Assembly: GCA_039720395.1 (NCBI GenBank) | Contig: CM077824.1 | Location: forward strand, 28,328,883 to 28,392,882 | Direction: 5' to 3' | Source: Liquidambar formosana | Taxonomy: Eukaryota > Streptophyta > Magnoliopsida > Saxifragales > Altingiaceae | Length of the DNA: 64,000 bases | Shown: positions 1 through 12,137 of the stretch, piece after piece | Layout of the letters: each line of letters begins with the position of its first letter | Numbering within the stretch: position 1 is the stretch's first letter | The notes under the pieces: generated by a model | What the model saw: only the letters and a program-made list of their open reading frames with translations | Database searches by the model: none | Told to the model about the DNA's origin: nothing | Made by a program: the position numbers and the translations under genes

Positions 1-1077
1 TTTCTTGTCTTTTTCTTCATAGTTGCTATATATGTATTGCATATAGAATAGCTATGATGATTTTCTGCATTCATGTTAGTTGATTTTAGGGTTTTATGCA
101 TGTCATGGTTCTAGGATTGCATTAGGGTTTATATTATTTCAATGTTTGTGTTATATACATGATTAGTGGATGATTTTAGGCCCTTATACTATTCTGTCCA
201 GATTTGTATTTTCTTCTTTTGGTTTGTTTTGAGCACATGTAAGGGTGCAAACAGGGGTGATAATCGCTTTATTGCAAATAAGGTCGTTGTTGCTTAAGCT
301 TGCTATTGCTTGGAGATATTGCACAAGGTAAGTAGGGTTTGAAAGTGCCCTAATTCACTTTTTCTTCCTTTATCTTCTCTCTTCTCCCTCCTTAGGGTTA
401 TTTCCTAATATGAGTCTATGGTAATAATTAGAGGTTTCCTTGATTAAATAAATTACCTTTTTATCAAAGTTTCCATCTTGTGGAAGTTATTTCTATTTCA
501 AACTTGGTTTAAATACCAGATTTTCTATCTGTCAAATAAGGAAACCTAGGGTTTTTACCATAGGTTTATATTAGGATTTAACCCTAATTCTCTTCGAACT
601 ACGTGGACTTTGATCCATGTATTTCGCTACATGGTACGTAGGCGCTTTGAGGTTCAAGCCCGCCCTAGGATCTAAGTATCCTAGTTTAGTTTAGTTTTTC
701 TTTGTTTTGTTTGTTTGTTATGGATGGATATATGATATGCATGCAACTCTTGTGATGATATCGTACTGGTTTTTGTATGGTAAGATCTTGATTTAGCCCA
801 AATAAACTAAGAGACCGAAAGGGTGACATGGGTGCCTATAGGCTATGCCTAGAACCTTCCCATGTCATAACTTAGCCTCCGAATCCCCGATTTCTTTGGT
901 TTCTAAAGACTGTTTTTGCCTTTCCTTTTTAAAAATGGAGTCATTCTTTTGTTTTCTTAAAACAAAATTGGTTTTTAGGGTTTTCCTTGTTTCCTTTAAA
1001 AAATAAGGTGGCGACTCCTTTTTCTTTTTCAACCTATTTTCTTTTCAATCCTTGTGGGCCACTTTCTGGGGTTCACA
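1..1077 (+). repeat. 3' part of a gypsy-type LTR (window starts inside it)
   Basis: The stretch reads as the downstream part of a long plant LTR: a CTACATGGTACGTAGGCGC block near 632, then a Lys/Phe-codon-like T-rich tail with 'gtggcgactcc', ending in GGGGTTCACA at 1077. The same sequence, diverged and inverted, forms solo LTR D at 9289-18733, which has clear TG...CA ends and a target duplication. No internal region or primer binding site follows 1077, so this copy is probably also a solo LTR. Its 5' end lies outside the window. Assignment to Ty3/gypsy rests on general resemblance of LTRs starting TGTAGACACCCC and carrying GTACGTAGGC, not on coding sequence. Confidence 0.65.
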
Positions 1078-1152
1078 GGTATGCATGCTTGTGCAAACAC
1101 TTTTTCAACTACTAGATATCGAAGCACGCAAAAATCCTCATCTGAAAAAAGA

Positions 1153-1306
1153 ATTAAAGATAGTGGGAGAAGGAAACAATTTTTAAAAGATGAGAAAAAA
1201 TAAGAGTTGGGCAAACCTTCATTTGAAAAAATAAATAAAAAATATTAAAGATAGTGGGAGAAAGGAAATAGTTTTTAAAAGATGAGAAAAAGTAAGAGTT
1301 AGGCAA
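1153..1306. repeat. Two direct copies of a 62-bp A-rich unit
   Basis: The units at 1153-1214 and 1244-1306 both run from ATTAAAGATAGTGGGAGAA to GGCAA and differ by a few substitutions and one indel. They lie in the short host stretch between the first LTR and solo LTR A. No coding potential is seen in 1083-1327. Confidence 0.75.
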
Positions 1307-2342
1307 TTAGGGTAGTTACGAGTAACTGTTGTTGTCACGACCCAAAATAATTAAGCCGTGATCAATAGTAATAAAACAAGCTTTACTTTAATAAACCTTT
1401 TGATAAAACATGGATGACACGTGTCAAAACCTCAACCATTTCAAAAATTTTCGGGCATAACCCATCCGTAGTAAATGGGACATACCATCCTAAAAACCTA
1501 GTATAAAATTCATTCCATAAAATTTTTTATCATCCAAAAGAATGGTATCATTCCATGCATCGCATTCCACAAAAAGACATCTATAAGTAATTAAAATTAC
1601 ATCCTTAATTACATTTACATTGGCCATTGGCCCAAATGAAAACCAAATTAATACATAGTATTTTTCCTTTGAAAATACATCTATAATCAGCATAATGAAA
1701 TTTCCATTTAAGCATACTTCTGCCTATGATAGCATAAACCAATCCCTGAATTATTTGAAAACATTTAAAATAATAGGCGTGAATTTGACAACTCAGTAGA
1801 TACAATTTAGCATAGTAAACCAAAGCAATGATATAAATAAAACCAATTATATAATTTAAAGAAAATATACTGATAGCGTATATTATAAATCCAAAATAAG
1901 TTATAATCCATAAATTAAAACAAACAATATATAATGCCCAATGCATGTGACTCATGTCCAGTTTAATAAATTTCATCAATTACCGACTACTCCCACAGAA
2001 GTCTTTGCGTGGAAAGGAAGGATTTAACCGACTTCCAAGAGGACAACACTGCACCCTTGCAAGGATAGAAAGTAGCATCTTATGAGGACAACACAGCTAT
2101 CATCCCTACTTGGGACCGCATGTAGCCTCAATTCGGGAACATAGCGAAACACCTACTTGAAACCGCAAATAATCCAATTCCAATGACCCTTTTATAATAC
2201 TTTTACCAAGTATTGAATAAATTCCATTTCATGCATGATTATGCCAAACATAAAATACAATATACCATAAAATAATTTTTACCCATAATCATCTTCAAAA
2301 TATATCACATAAAGCATAGTTAAAATAATCTCATAATTATAC

Positions 2343-4337
2343 TGTCACGACCCAAATATATAAGCTATGATCAATTATAATAAATCTGGTTTAATTAGAT
2401 AAAATCATTTAGAAAGGACGTGGATGACACATGTTAGAAAACCTATATTTTCTATAAAAATTTCAGTATGGCCCATTCGTAAATGGGACATACCATGATA
2501 AAACTTGTAAAATATTCATAAAAATTTCCTGTCATCCATCCATGGTATCATCACACACTAAATAAATCATATAAAGAGACCTATGAAATTAAATTATTAC
2601 AAACCATAAGTTATTATATGTTCAGTGCCCATTAGCCGAACAAAAAATATTTAATTAATACAAAACCATAATATCAAAGTTCTTAAATATCCATAAATAT
2701 AGTCCAGAAAATAAATTAGCATAGTTAATCATGCTAACTCTAGCTAATCACGTCAAGGTGATGTCTCCCCAATTATATACTCATCTGAAAAGGTTTGCAA
2801 AATATAGGGGTGAGTATAAAACTCAGTAGATATAATTTTCATATGGAAATAACCAAATCATAATAATATAGCCAAAATAAATCATGTTTAAAATACAATA
2901 ATTTTCATGAATGTCATGAATGATATGCAACTTATGTTCATTTAATATAATCCATCATTACTAACCACTCCCGTAAGAGTCTTTGCGCAGAAACAAAAGA
3001 TTTAAACCTAACCTCCAAGAGAACCACACAAAGATCCCTACTTGGGACCAAAAAGTGGCCTCAATTCGGGAACATAAGGGTTCCTACCTAGAACCGGAAA
3101 GCTCCCAGGACCAAAGGAATGAAATACATAGGTTAGTCCCTTGACCGCAAGCAAACCATACCCAATGACCCCTTTCAATACTTTTACCCAATATATATTA
3201 ATTTCATTTCATGCATTTCATGCCAATGAATGTTATGAAAAAGTATATAAATCCATATACATGTCAATATATATCTAGAAATCAACAATATATAATTATT
3301 TCATGATTATACAACATGTTAGGTTATTTAAAGCATGTAAAATATAGATCAAAAATAATTTACATGGCATGTATTTTCAATAAAAACTAAAATATAGCAA
3401 GTATATAACCCATATACTCCCAAATGTGGTATTCATAATTATAGGGTTATGTAAACTTGATCCCTCAGTACATACATTACAAAATATACATGATAATACA
3501 CCCAAAAAGCATGTAAATTCATAATTAACACAAATACACATTTTTATTCAACATATATAGGCTTATGTCCTAACCTATTATTATTCTTAAGGCTAAAACC
3601 TATGAAAATAACACCTACCTCAAATATATTGTACTAAATGTGATGAAAATGTGTTGGGAAGGTGGATCCAAGCTTAGAATGCAAGAGAAAAGCTCCCAAA
3701 ACCTCAAACTAAGCTCCAATCCTTGACAAACACATGTAGGATGAAGAATCTAGTCGTCAAGAATGAACATCTTAGCTCCTAGTACGCATGCAAGAGAAGA
3801 AAATGAGTGTGAAAGGTTCAAAATTCCACTCTCTCTCTACTGTCCCCCTCTCTCTCTCTCTCTCTCTCTCTTCCCTTTCTTTCCTTCTCTTTCAATATTC
3901 CAAAATGCAAAATAACTGAAAATGGGGGTATAAGGTCGTGGGAAGTGGGTTTAAAAAGAATAGGGGCAAAATGCGTCATTTGACGTTAAAAAAAAAATAA
4001 AAATTCAAGAATCTGCGATGCTCGATCAATTAGGGTTGAGGGCCCAATCGATCAAGTTTAATAGAACCGAAATCACTATTCTGGGGCACCTACTATCGAT
4101 CGAGGTTGAGGGCCCAGTTGATCGGCCCCTGCTTAAAATGCCTAGTGACGAGCCAAAATGTGTATAAATGCTACTCATGCTCATCTATCATGCATATAAT
4201 GCAAAATAACAATAAACCAGACGCCGTGCATCATAAATAGAGGTCCAAAAGTCATGTGTACTACACATGCAAGTCATAATCCGATAAATTCTCAAATAAT
4301 GACATAATTAAACTAATTTAATGGGACAGGTGTTACA
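2343..4337 (+). mobile_element. Solo LTR B inserted in LTR A
   Basis: Starts TGTCACGACCC and ends GACAGGTGTTACA, 1,995 bp, with a perfect 5-bp target duplication TATAC at 2338-2342 and 4338-4342. It aligns along its length with LTR A (shared blocks 'gatgacac', 'aatgggacataccat', 'actcagtaga', 'ccctacttggga', 'attcgggaacat'). A CT microsatellite lies at 3847-3871. No coding sequence is seen. B is a relative of A that inserted later, since it splits A. Confidence 0.88.
4021..4128. repeat. GATCGATC-type palindrome cassette in LTR B
   Basis: Short near-palindromes built on TCGATC / ATCGATCGAG occur in two pairs, each pair containing GGTTGAGGGCCCA, about 40 bp apart. The cassette follows the flank ATGCGTCATTT (3971 on), which is shared with LTRs A and C. 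The palindrome sequence is like that in A but wholly unlike that in C. Confidence 0.7.
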
Positions 4338-5196
4338 TATACCAAATTATGATAAATTATACAACATGAATATCCATTACTCAAGTGAAAATACCCATAA
4401 AATTCATACATATATACTCCATAGAATGTATAAAATATACTAAAATTCGTAATGAACATAATTCCCAAATTAGATTATAAAATACCCATAATCCCATTTC
4501 AAGATTTATTTTATAAATCATCTATATACATATTCTAATTCCAAGAATAACAATTATTATGATAGTAAATACCATATTATCATGTCAATAGTATAAACTT
4601 ATGAAAATTGCACCTACCTCCATGAAATGTGTAGAAAATGCAACCTTAAGTGTTGAAGGTGTGAAATCCAAACCCTAGAATGCACATGCAAGCTCCTAAT
4701 CCAAATTCTAGCTCCCAAATGCCATGAATGATGATGGTGGCAAAGATTCCAACTCCAAGAATACAACCAAGATTTCCAAAAGTCATGAATAAACTCAAAA
4801 TGTAAGAATATGGTGACTAAACCTCAAGGAAATACAAACCCTAACTTTAAAATGTGAGAAAATACCTAAAAAAATGTAAAGAAATTGGTGAGGATGAACA
4901 TCCATGCCAAAACTCATGAAATCCAAACTCAAGACTCAAATCTTAGCCTCCAAAAACAAGATCTAGCTCCAAATGCAACAATGGTGGATAATAGATGATG
5001 AACCATGCTTCAAGAATGTAGCCATGAGATGAAGAGAGCTTGCATTAGCCTTAAAATGTAACATGCAATAGCAAAATGGGTTAAAAACCCCAACCCTACC
5101 CCCTTTCTCTCTCCTCGTTCTTTCATTTCTCTTTCTAGCTCTTTCTCACTCCATTCTAGTGAGAAATGAGCAAAAATCTCAGATCGGGTGTGTACG

Positions 5197-7907
5197 TGTA
5201 ACGCCCGTAATTTTTAAATAGGATATTAAGGGTTTAATCTATGGTTAACGTAGTTAATCCTTTGATTTATCGGATGACTTCATATATGGGTAATGCATGT
5301 ATATGATATTATGATGTTGGATGTGTTTTGATGCTTGTTTTTATGCATCAAGCATTTTAAGTGTGCGTTTAGCCTTATTTGCAGCTTAAGGGTTTAAGCT
5401 GCTGAAATTTGGCTAAGCATTGGGGAAAAGTGAATTTTCGTAAAACTTCGTTTTTAAATATAATTTTTGGTGGTAATGGAAGTTTATAATATTATAAGAC
5501 ATTAGTGATTTTATGGGAATTTATTAGCATGTTTGGATTGGGCTCCTCACATGTTTGTTTTAGGAAAATCTGTTTGAAGACGGATTTTGTACTAAAACTG
5601 GAAAATGAGATTTTGATATATTGGGAATTTGATTTTTCTGATATTTTATTTGGATTCAAATGGGAGGTTGTTTGCTTATTTTCATTAAATAATTTATTCT
5701 CCCTTTTTACTTAAATGTTTTTAATGAATATAAGGCATGGTATGTGCTAAAGGGGATGTAGTTGACTACAAGTGACATGTGTAATCGACTACAAGTCATG
5801 ATGTAGTCAACTACACCTTTCATGTAGTCGACTACATGGGTCAATTCTAGTATTTTGGAATGTATAGTTGACTATACATTATATCTAGTCGACTATATCA
5901 CTCGGGTTTAGCCAAAATTCATGTTTTTAAGTGGTGAAATGATGCATACGTCCCCACTCCTTTATATATTCTTTCAAGCCTGACTTAGGGGGCTTTATTT
6001 ATGGTTTTTGGCTTGGGAGAGAGCTAAAGAGAGAGAGAAATAACTTAGGAGAAAGAGAATGGGTGTTTGGTTGAGAGGGAAAGTATTTATCTCCTCTCTT
6101 TACATGGGTTTTATGCATTTTTGGGTATTCTCCTTTTATTCCCAGCTTGGGTTCACTCTTGGATGGCATGGGGGAGCTTTATTCTTACATTTTTGGAGTT
6201 CGGGTTTTTTGTTTGGGCTCATATTTGTGTTCTTGGAGCTTGATTTTGGTGGGTCGAGCTTGGATTTCATGGGATTTGGCATGGATGTTCATCCTCACTA
6301 ATTTATTTGCATTTTAGAGGTATTTTCTCACACTTAAGAGTTAAGGTTTGTATTTCTTTGAGGGTTTATCATCTTATTCTTGCATTTATGAGTTTACTTA
6401 TGCATATTGTGATATTTGATGGTGATTTGGAGTTGGAACCTCTATTATCTTCATCAACTAAGGCATTTGGGAGCTAGGGGTCGGATTGGGAGCTTGTATA
6501 TGCATGTTAGGGATTGGATTTCACACCCACAACACACAAGGTTGCTTTTTCCACACATTTGGTTGAGGTAGGTGCAATTTACATAGGTTTAAATCATTGA
6601 CATAATAATATGGTATATATTATCATAGTATTTGGTATTCTTAGACTTAGAATATGTATATAAATGATTTATAGAACAAATCTTGAAATAGGACTTTGGG
6701 TATTTGATAAAATAAATTGGAAATTATGTTTATTAATGAGTTTGGTTTATTTTATACATTCTATGGAATATAGATGTATGGTTTAATTGATGTTTTCGAT
6801 TATGATTTTAAGGCTATAATCATAACGGGAATTTATGTTGTTTATCATAATTTTGGTATACTTATGAGGTTATTTGATTATGGGTTATATGGCATATTTT
6901 GGAGAAGTTTTTGGTTAAAATCATTTTATAGTTTATTATGTTGCATGTTGGGCATAACTATACATAAATGGACTTAATAATCAACTTGGTAATATTAAGG
7001 CTATTTGAGCTAAGACTATTGTAGTCCTAAAGGAAAAGGACGTCGTGCCGTGCTGTCCTATCCTCTAGTTTTAGGCTACTTCGTGTTGTCCTGAATCCAG
7101 GCTACTGCGGTCCTAGGTAGGGATGTCGTGCTTTGTTGTCTTGAGAATAAGGCTACTGCGGTCCCAAGTAGGGATGTCTTGCTGTGTTGTCTTCTTGGAG
7201 GTTAGGTTGTGATTTTTCCATTCTACGCATGATGGCCCCTTTATGGGGAAGTTGGGTAATTATTGGAATTAATGTAAACTGGATATGAGTCACATGCATT
7301 GGGCATTATGCATCATTGTTTTAATTTATGGATTATAACTTATTTTGGATTTGTAATATACTTGGTTAGTATATTTTGTTTTAAATGATATAACTGGATT
7401 TTATTTATGTCATTGCTTTATTTTACCATGTTAAATTGTATCTACTGAGTCATCTAACTTACACCTATTTTCTTAAATGTTTTTTAGTATTACAGGATAT
7501 GATTTACGAAGTTTATGCAAAGGCACGCTTACTTGGGATTTGTTAATGTGGTTTATTAATATATTTTCATGGGATAAATGAATGTATTTCATTAATTTTT
7601 ATTTAGGCCAATGGCCAATGTAAATGTAAATTTAATTAGGGTTGTAATTTTAATTATTTAATGCTGTATATACGTGGAATGCGATGCATGGGATGATACC
7701 ACTTTCATGGATGACAGAAAATTTTTATGTATGGATTTTTATAATAGGTTTTTATGATGGTATATCCTATCAAAGAAAGGGTCATGCTCGGAAAATTTTA
7801 AAATGGTTAAAATTTTGACACGTGTCATCACGTTTTATCAAAGGATTTATTAAATAAAGTTTGTTTTATTATTATTGATCATGGCTTAATTAATTTGGGT
7901 CGTGACA
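5197..7907 (-). mobile_element. Solo LTR C, inverted, inserted in LTR A
   Basis: Read on the minus strand it starts TGTCACGACCC at 7907 and ends GGCGTTACA at 5197, 2,711 bp. Its first 150 bases match the start of LTR A closely. Flanks are GTACG (5192-5196) and ATATG (7908-7912), a 5-bp duplication with two transitions, so the insertion is older or lay in methylated DNA. A TATA-like stretch (5966-5976 on the plus strand, TTTATATATTC) lies upstream of the palindrome cassette in element orientation. No protein-coding frame is convincing. Confidence 0.8.
5757..5900. repeat. GTAGTCGACTAC palindrome cassette in LTR C
   Basis: At least five palindromes lie in about 140 bp: TGTAGTTGACTACA (5757), TGTAGTCAACTACA (5802), the perfect 16-mer ATGTAGTCGACTACAT (5822), TGTATAGTTGACTATACA (5861) and TAGTCGACTA (5886). 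Several contain TTGACT, the W-box core bound by WRKY factors. A regulatory meaning is inference only. Confidence 0.85.
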
Positions 7908-7989
7908 ATATGAATCGCGTTTCAAGTATATGAGAATATGGAGGGGCACATGCGTCATTTCAGCACTTAAAAACATATTCAGTAGTAGC

Positions 7990-8092
7990 CCGATCGATAG
8001 AGGTTGATAGTCTGATCGATTGGGATTAATACTCTACAATAGCCATTTCTAGAGGGGTACCAATCAATCGGCCCCCCTACCCCGATTGATCA
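7990..8092. repeat. GATCGAT-type palindrome cassette in LTR A
   Basis: CGATCGATAG, CTGATCGATTGGG, CCAATCAATCGG and CCCGATTGATCAC occur within about 100 bp, after the flank ATGCGTCATTTCAGCACTTA at 7951 on. The position in the element equals that of the cassettes in B and C. Confidence 0.7.
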
Positions 8093-8334
8093 CTACCCTC
8101 ACGGTTTGTGAGTTTTTGTTAATATTTAGCATATTTCGCTCAAATGCTTCCAAATCACCTCGAACCTTCCCAAAACTATTAAAATGACTTTTAAACATAA
8201 AATAAACATGCCTACGCATATAAAAATCAATATAATGCAATGTCATGCATGAATGAAAGCCGACAAAATCCAATAATACACGTACTAACAAAGTATTAAA
8301 CCCTTTACTTAAAAATCACAGGTGTTACAGTTGT

Positions 8335-9283
8335 TAGAGAGCAGATAGTGGTTTTAGGAATCCCTAAGAAAGTGGAGGGGGTTTAGGATTGCTTGTGAAA
8401 ATGACTATTTTAGCTCCAAAATGTTAGTCCCTTAAAATCAGATGAGGGTTTTTTGGAACTTCTCCTTATAAGTCCAACAAAAGTTGCAAATGCTTTCTAT
8501 ACTAGTATAGAAGATTTGTAGTGGTGGACAATGTTTCACCAAAGGCAATTACTTACCATTAGTCCTACATTGGTAATGAACTATGGATAGCTTGCACATA
8601 AACTACACATTATACATGGAATTGTGATACATTTAATAGTATTTGGGGTGGGATAACCGAGTATAGTATTTTCCTGTCCTGTCCCTTCAGGTTGAAGATG
8701 TAAATCTCATTCCCATCCCGTTCATGCTGGTGAGGAATGAATGATCCATTGGTGTGGAGATGGTGAGGGTCCCATAATAACAAAATAGGGAAAGCAAATC
8801 TAAAAGAGTAGAAGCAAACCCATTACTCAAACAATTATTTTATTATTTTAAGTACATCAAACCTACAATTGCATTATATAATGTAATCTATAGAATTATT
8901 GTTTCTATGGCAACTTTGTGCTCCATGGGATGAATATATAGAAAAACCTGGATGAATATGTAAAAATGTTTTTGGGCAATTGAACCCATGTACAAACAGT
9001 TATATAAAATAAAGTTTAGACACAAAAACTTAAATTAGGTCACAAAATTTTTAAATTTAATTTGTTTTTAATTTCAAGCACATAAATTACAATGATTAAT
9101 AAGTTACATGTACAAATTTAAAAGTTTCGTGTGGGTAAGCAACGCTATAGAAAAACTATTATATGCAATTATTTCAAAATAGTTTCATGTAACTGTATCA
9201 AAAACATTATATGTGGTCAATGTAACCTTTTTTTTTTTAATGTAAATTTATATTCATCACCGGTTTTGTTTTGAAGGTCTCGA
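8335..9283. other. Gene-free stretch between solo LTRs
   Basis: AT-rich sequence with no convincing reading frame, RNA gene or terminal repeats. It is the host DNA, or an unrecognised old repeat, lying between the target duplication of LTR A and that of LTR D. Confidence 0.5.
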
Positions 9284-10070
9284 TGAACTGTGAACCACAG
9301 GTTTTGATCAGCCCTTTAAAAAAAAATAGAGATTTAAATAAATAACAATTCGTTTTTAAAGGTTCACAAAAACAAGACAAACAAGGAGTCACCACCTCAT
9401 TTTTAAGGAAAAGAGGAAAACCATAAAAATAGTTTTAAAGGAAACCTTTGAAAACAAAACAAGTTGACTCCAATCAAGGAAAAGCAAGTCTTAACAAAAC
9501 AAGAGAGGATTCGGAGACTAAGTTACGATGTGGGAAGATTCTAGGAAACATCCTATAGGTACCTACATCGCCTCCAAAATAGGTCTCTTAATTTATATGG
9601 GCTATTTCAATCACTTCCTAATTAGTCACCATGCATATGTAAAGAATCATCCATAACTATCCATTCATCCATAAACATCCATAAAGCATTCATAAACATC
9701 CATGAAAAAGTAGGAGAGATATGGAAAGCAGTAGAGAGAGATAAAGAATAAAAGAAAGAAAAGAAAAGAAAACCTAGGATACTTTGTATCCTAGGGCGGA
9801 CTTGAACTTCAATTGAACGCTTACGTACCCCACATACGAAGATGTAAGGATCAAAGTCCATGTAGTTCGATTGAGAAGGGGTCACTCCTTTTACAATGAA
9901 CTATAAACCATAAGTTTCCTTTTAGATAAAAAGAAGAGTTTTAAAAAAAGAAAAATTTCCATAAAAGGAATTTGAGAAAAGATAGAATTTGAGAGAGAAG
10001 AGAACTCTTGTTCAATAAGAAGTTTTAGAAAAGTAGGAAACTTAAGAATCATCACTACAAGAAAATTACT

Positions 10071-10290
10071 TATTCACGACATTACATCTAAGGCGTGTAG
10101 ATGTGGCAAATCGTAGATGAGGTACATTAAAGGCATTCGCCAAATGCATGCCGTTAATATAGTAAAGGTCACATTATTCACGGCATGCAAGGTAAACACG
10201 CTGTGGATAACATTTTAGACGGCGTGTGTTATAGGCCGTGAATGAGTTGGTAATTCACCCTTTTCAACGGCGTATGTTATATACCGTGAA
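10071..10290. repeat. Left subterminal repeats of the CACTA element
   Basis: Repeated CACGGC/CGGCGTGT cores pair with GCCGTGAAT a few bases on, as at 10178-10210, 10220-10245 and 10268-10290, each able to fold as a small hairpin. In En/Spm such repeats bind the TNPA-type protein; that role here is inferred. Confidence 0.75.
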
Positions 10291-10879
10291 TGAGTCGAGA
10301 ATTCTCCACGAAAATTTTGGTGGTCTTGGTTCCCTCTTCTCATCGTTTATTTTCTTGTTCTTTTGTTTTTGGGTTTTTGGTCAGGAAGCCTGGTTTCGTA
10401 AGAGAAACAAAAAAAAAAAAAAAAAAACAAAACACTCCTCTTACCCTCTCTCATCTTCCCCAAACCGAAACCCTCCACAAATCAAAACCCTCCCCAATCG
10501 TTCAATCCCTCACACTCCTCTCACCCTCTCTCGTCCTCCACAAACCGAAGCCCTCCCTAAATCAAAACCTCAAATCAGCCTCCCCAAATCTGAAACCCTC
10601 CCCAAAATTGAAACCCTCCCCAATCATTCAAACCCTCTCACCCTTTCTTAGCCTCTCTGCTCAATTCTCAATCCACTATTTCAGAACCCTAACTCACCAT
10701 CCACTACTACAATCGACTCAGCCACGCCATTACGCACCACGGTCTCTCTTAGCCTCGCCGTCACACACCACGGTCTCTCTCAACCACACCGTCACGCACA
10801 ACGGTATCTCTCCAGCTTCTTCTCTTTCCTTCTCATCTTCAGGTATTTCTCTTCGCTGTCACGCACCACGGTTTAGGCT

Positions 10880-10910
<31 letters not shown>

Positions 10911-11610
10911 GAGCATCCTTTCAAGAACCCTAAGTTTCCCTTTCTTTTTTTTTTTGGTGCCTCTCTCAGCTACGTGCGTGTCTGAACTGTGTTCTTCGGT
11001 AGTCCCACATCACCATTTTTCCCTTTCTCATTCTTAAATCCCCACTCAAGGTATGGTCTTATCTGCTTTTATTTTTACTCTGTTTTTTAGATGTATGATT
11101 GCATTCTTGAGAAATGATTATTCAGTAAATCCTCTAATTGAATTAAACCTTTTTATTGTGCCACTTTTACTTTGCTTTCTTTATTAAAATTTTTATCTTG
11201 CTTGCAATTTTCTGCAGGATCATTATTTGGAAGCTTGGATGTAGCTAAATATAGTCTTAGAGTGAAGTTAATGCAGGTGAGATTTCTTTATTAACTCTTT
11301 CCTTTTGGTATGTATGTCACAGAATGCAATTTGATTTGCCAATTCTCTGTTTTTCAGTATATGTTGACTTTACATACAGTATTTTTGTTATAGTTGGGTC
11401 TTTCCTTATGTGCTTTAGTTGTAAATATCATCTTAAGCAAGGGAGTGATGGGTGTGGTATCCAAGTATCCTCCCTTACCAAATTATGAAGAAATGAACTA
11501 TGTTTGTTATGTTCTGTCACTGCAAATGTGCTTATTCTTTTATAAGTTGTAATCGAATGATGCATTCGGTGAAAGTAGTAAATAAGCAGTGGCATATATC
11601 TATATATATA

Positions 11611-11951
11611 TCCTCTTTCTGACTGATTCAACTTGAAATGCACTCATTAGTTGCCATTTCACGAACAACATTTTATGCCTTTCAACTATCCTTTTTTTTT
11701 TAAATAAATTGCAATTTTTTTCTCGATTTTGACTATTTGCATTGTAGTCTTACTAGTTTCAATTTGACCCTTATATATATATATATATATCCTCTTTCTG
11801 ACTGATTCAACTTGAAATGCACTCATTAGTTGCCATTTCAGGAACAACATTTTATGCCTTTCAACTATCCTTTTTTTTAAAATAAATTGCAATTTTTTTC
11901 TCGATTTTGACTATTTGCATTGTAGTCTTACTAGTTTCAATTTGACCCTTT
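11611..11951. repeat. 179-bp-period tandem duplication inside the CACTA element
   Basis: Units at 11611-11772 and 11790-11951 are nearly identical (one clear substitution, TTTCACGAAC against TTTCAGGAAC, plus poly-T length) and are joined by a TA run. The near identity suggests a recent duplication. Confidence 0.9.
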
Positions 11952-12000
11952 CTCTGTTAGGTCGGTTGAAATTAAGTTACCCAAAACTATTCCACTAAGA

Positions 12001-12137
12001 GCATGTTTGTTTGTTCGGAATTGGGGGAAATAGGAATGGAATGAAATGAGATTTCAATAGTGATTGGCCACTCTCACCATTGAAATCTCATTCCATTCCA
12101 TTCCGATTGCCTCCAATTTCGTCCAAACAAACAAGCC
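12001..12137. repeat. Foldback MITE-like inverted repeat
   Basis: Two arms of about 60 bp, with GAATGGAATGAAATGAGATT against AATCTCATTCCATTCCATTC and outer TTTGTTTG / CAAACAAA, surround a short loop near 12060-12078. It could form a long hairpin and may be a small non-autonomous DNA element nested in the CACTA transposon. Confidence 0.75.

Larger units (their letters stand above)
1333..8329 (+). mobile_element. Solo LTR A, interrupted by LTRs B and C
   Basis: Starts TGTCACGACCC at 1333 and ends GGTGTTACA at 8329, flanked by the perfect 5-bp direct repeat GTTGT at 1328-1332 and 8330-8334. After removing inserted LTRs B and C and their target duplications, about 2.28 kb remains. There is no reading frame, primer binding site or second LTR inside, so it is best read as a solo LTR left by LTR-LTR recombination. 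The three resident pieces are 1333-2342, 4343-5196 and about 7913-8329. A gypsy family is likely from LTR length, but no polyprotein is present to prove it. Confidence 0.85.

Noticed and set aside
1605..1979. 124-residue hydrophobic frame on the minus strand
   Set aside because: Lies within solo LTR A; Ile/Tyr/Phe-rich because of AT-rich DNA, and not conserved in the related LTRs B and C.
6059..6301. 80-residue frame in LTR C
   Set aside because: Not preserved in A or B, Phe/Gly/Leu-rich chance frame in an LTR.
10238..10985. Two overlapping open frames of 137 and 231 residues at the start of the CACTA element
   Set aside because: Pro/Ser/Lys/Phe-rich text produced by CT-rich repeats, poly-A and poly-T tracts; it reads as the element leader, with no domain and no consistent codon pattern.
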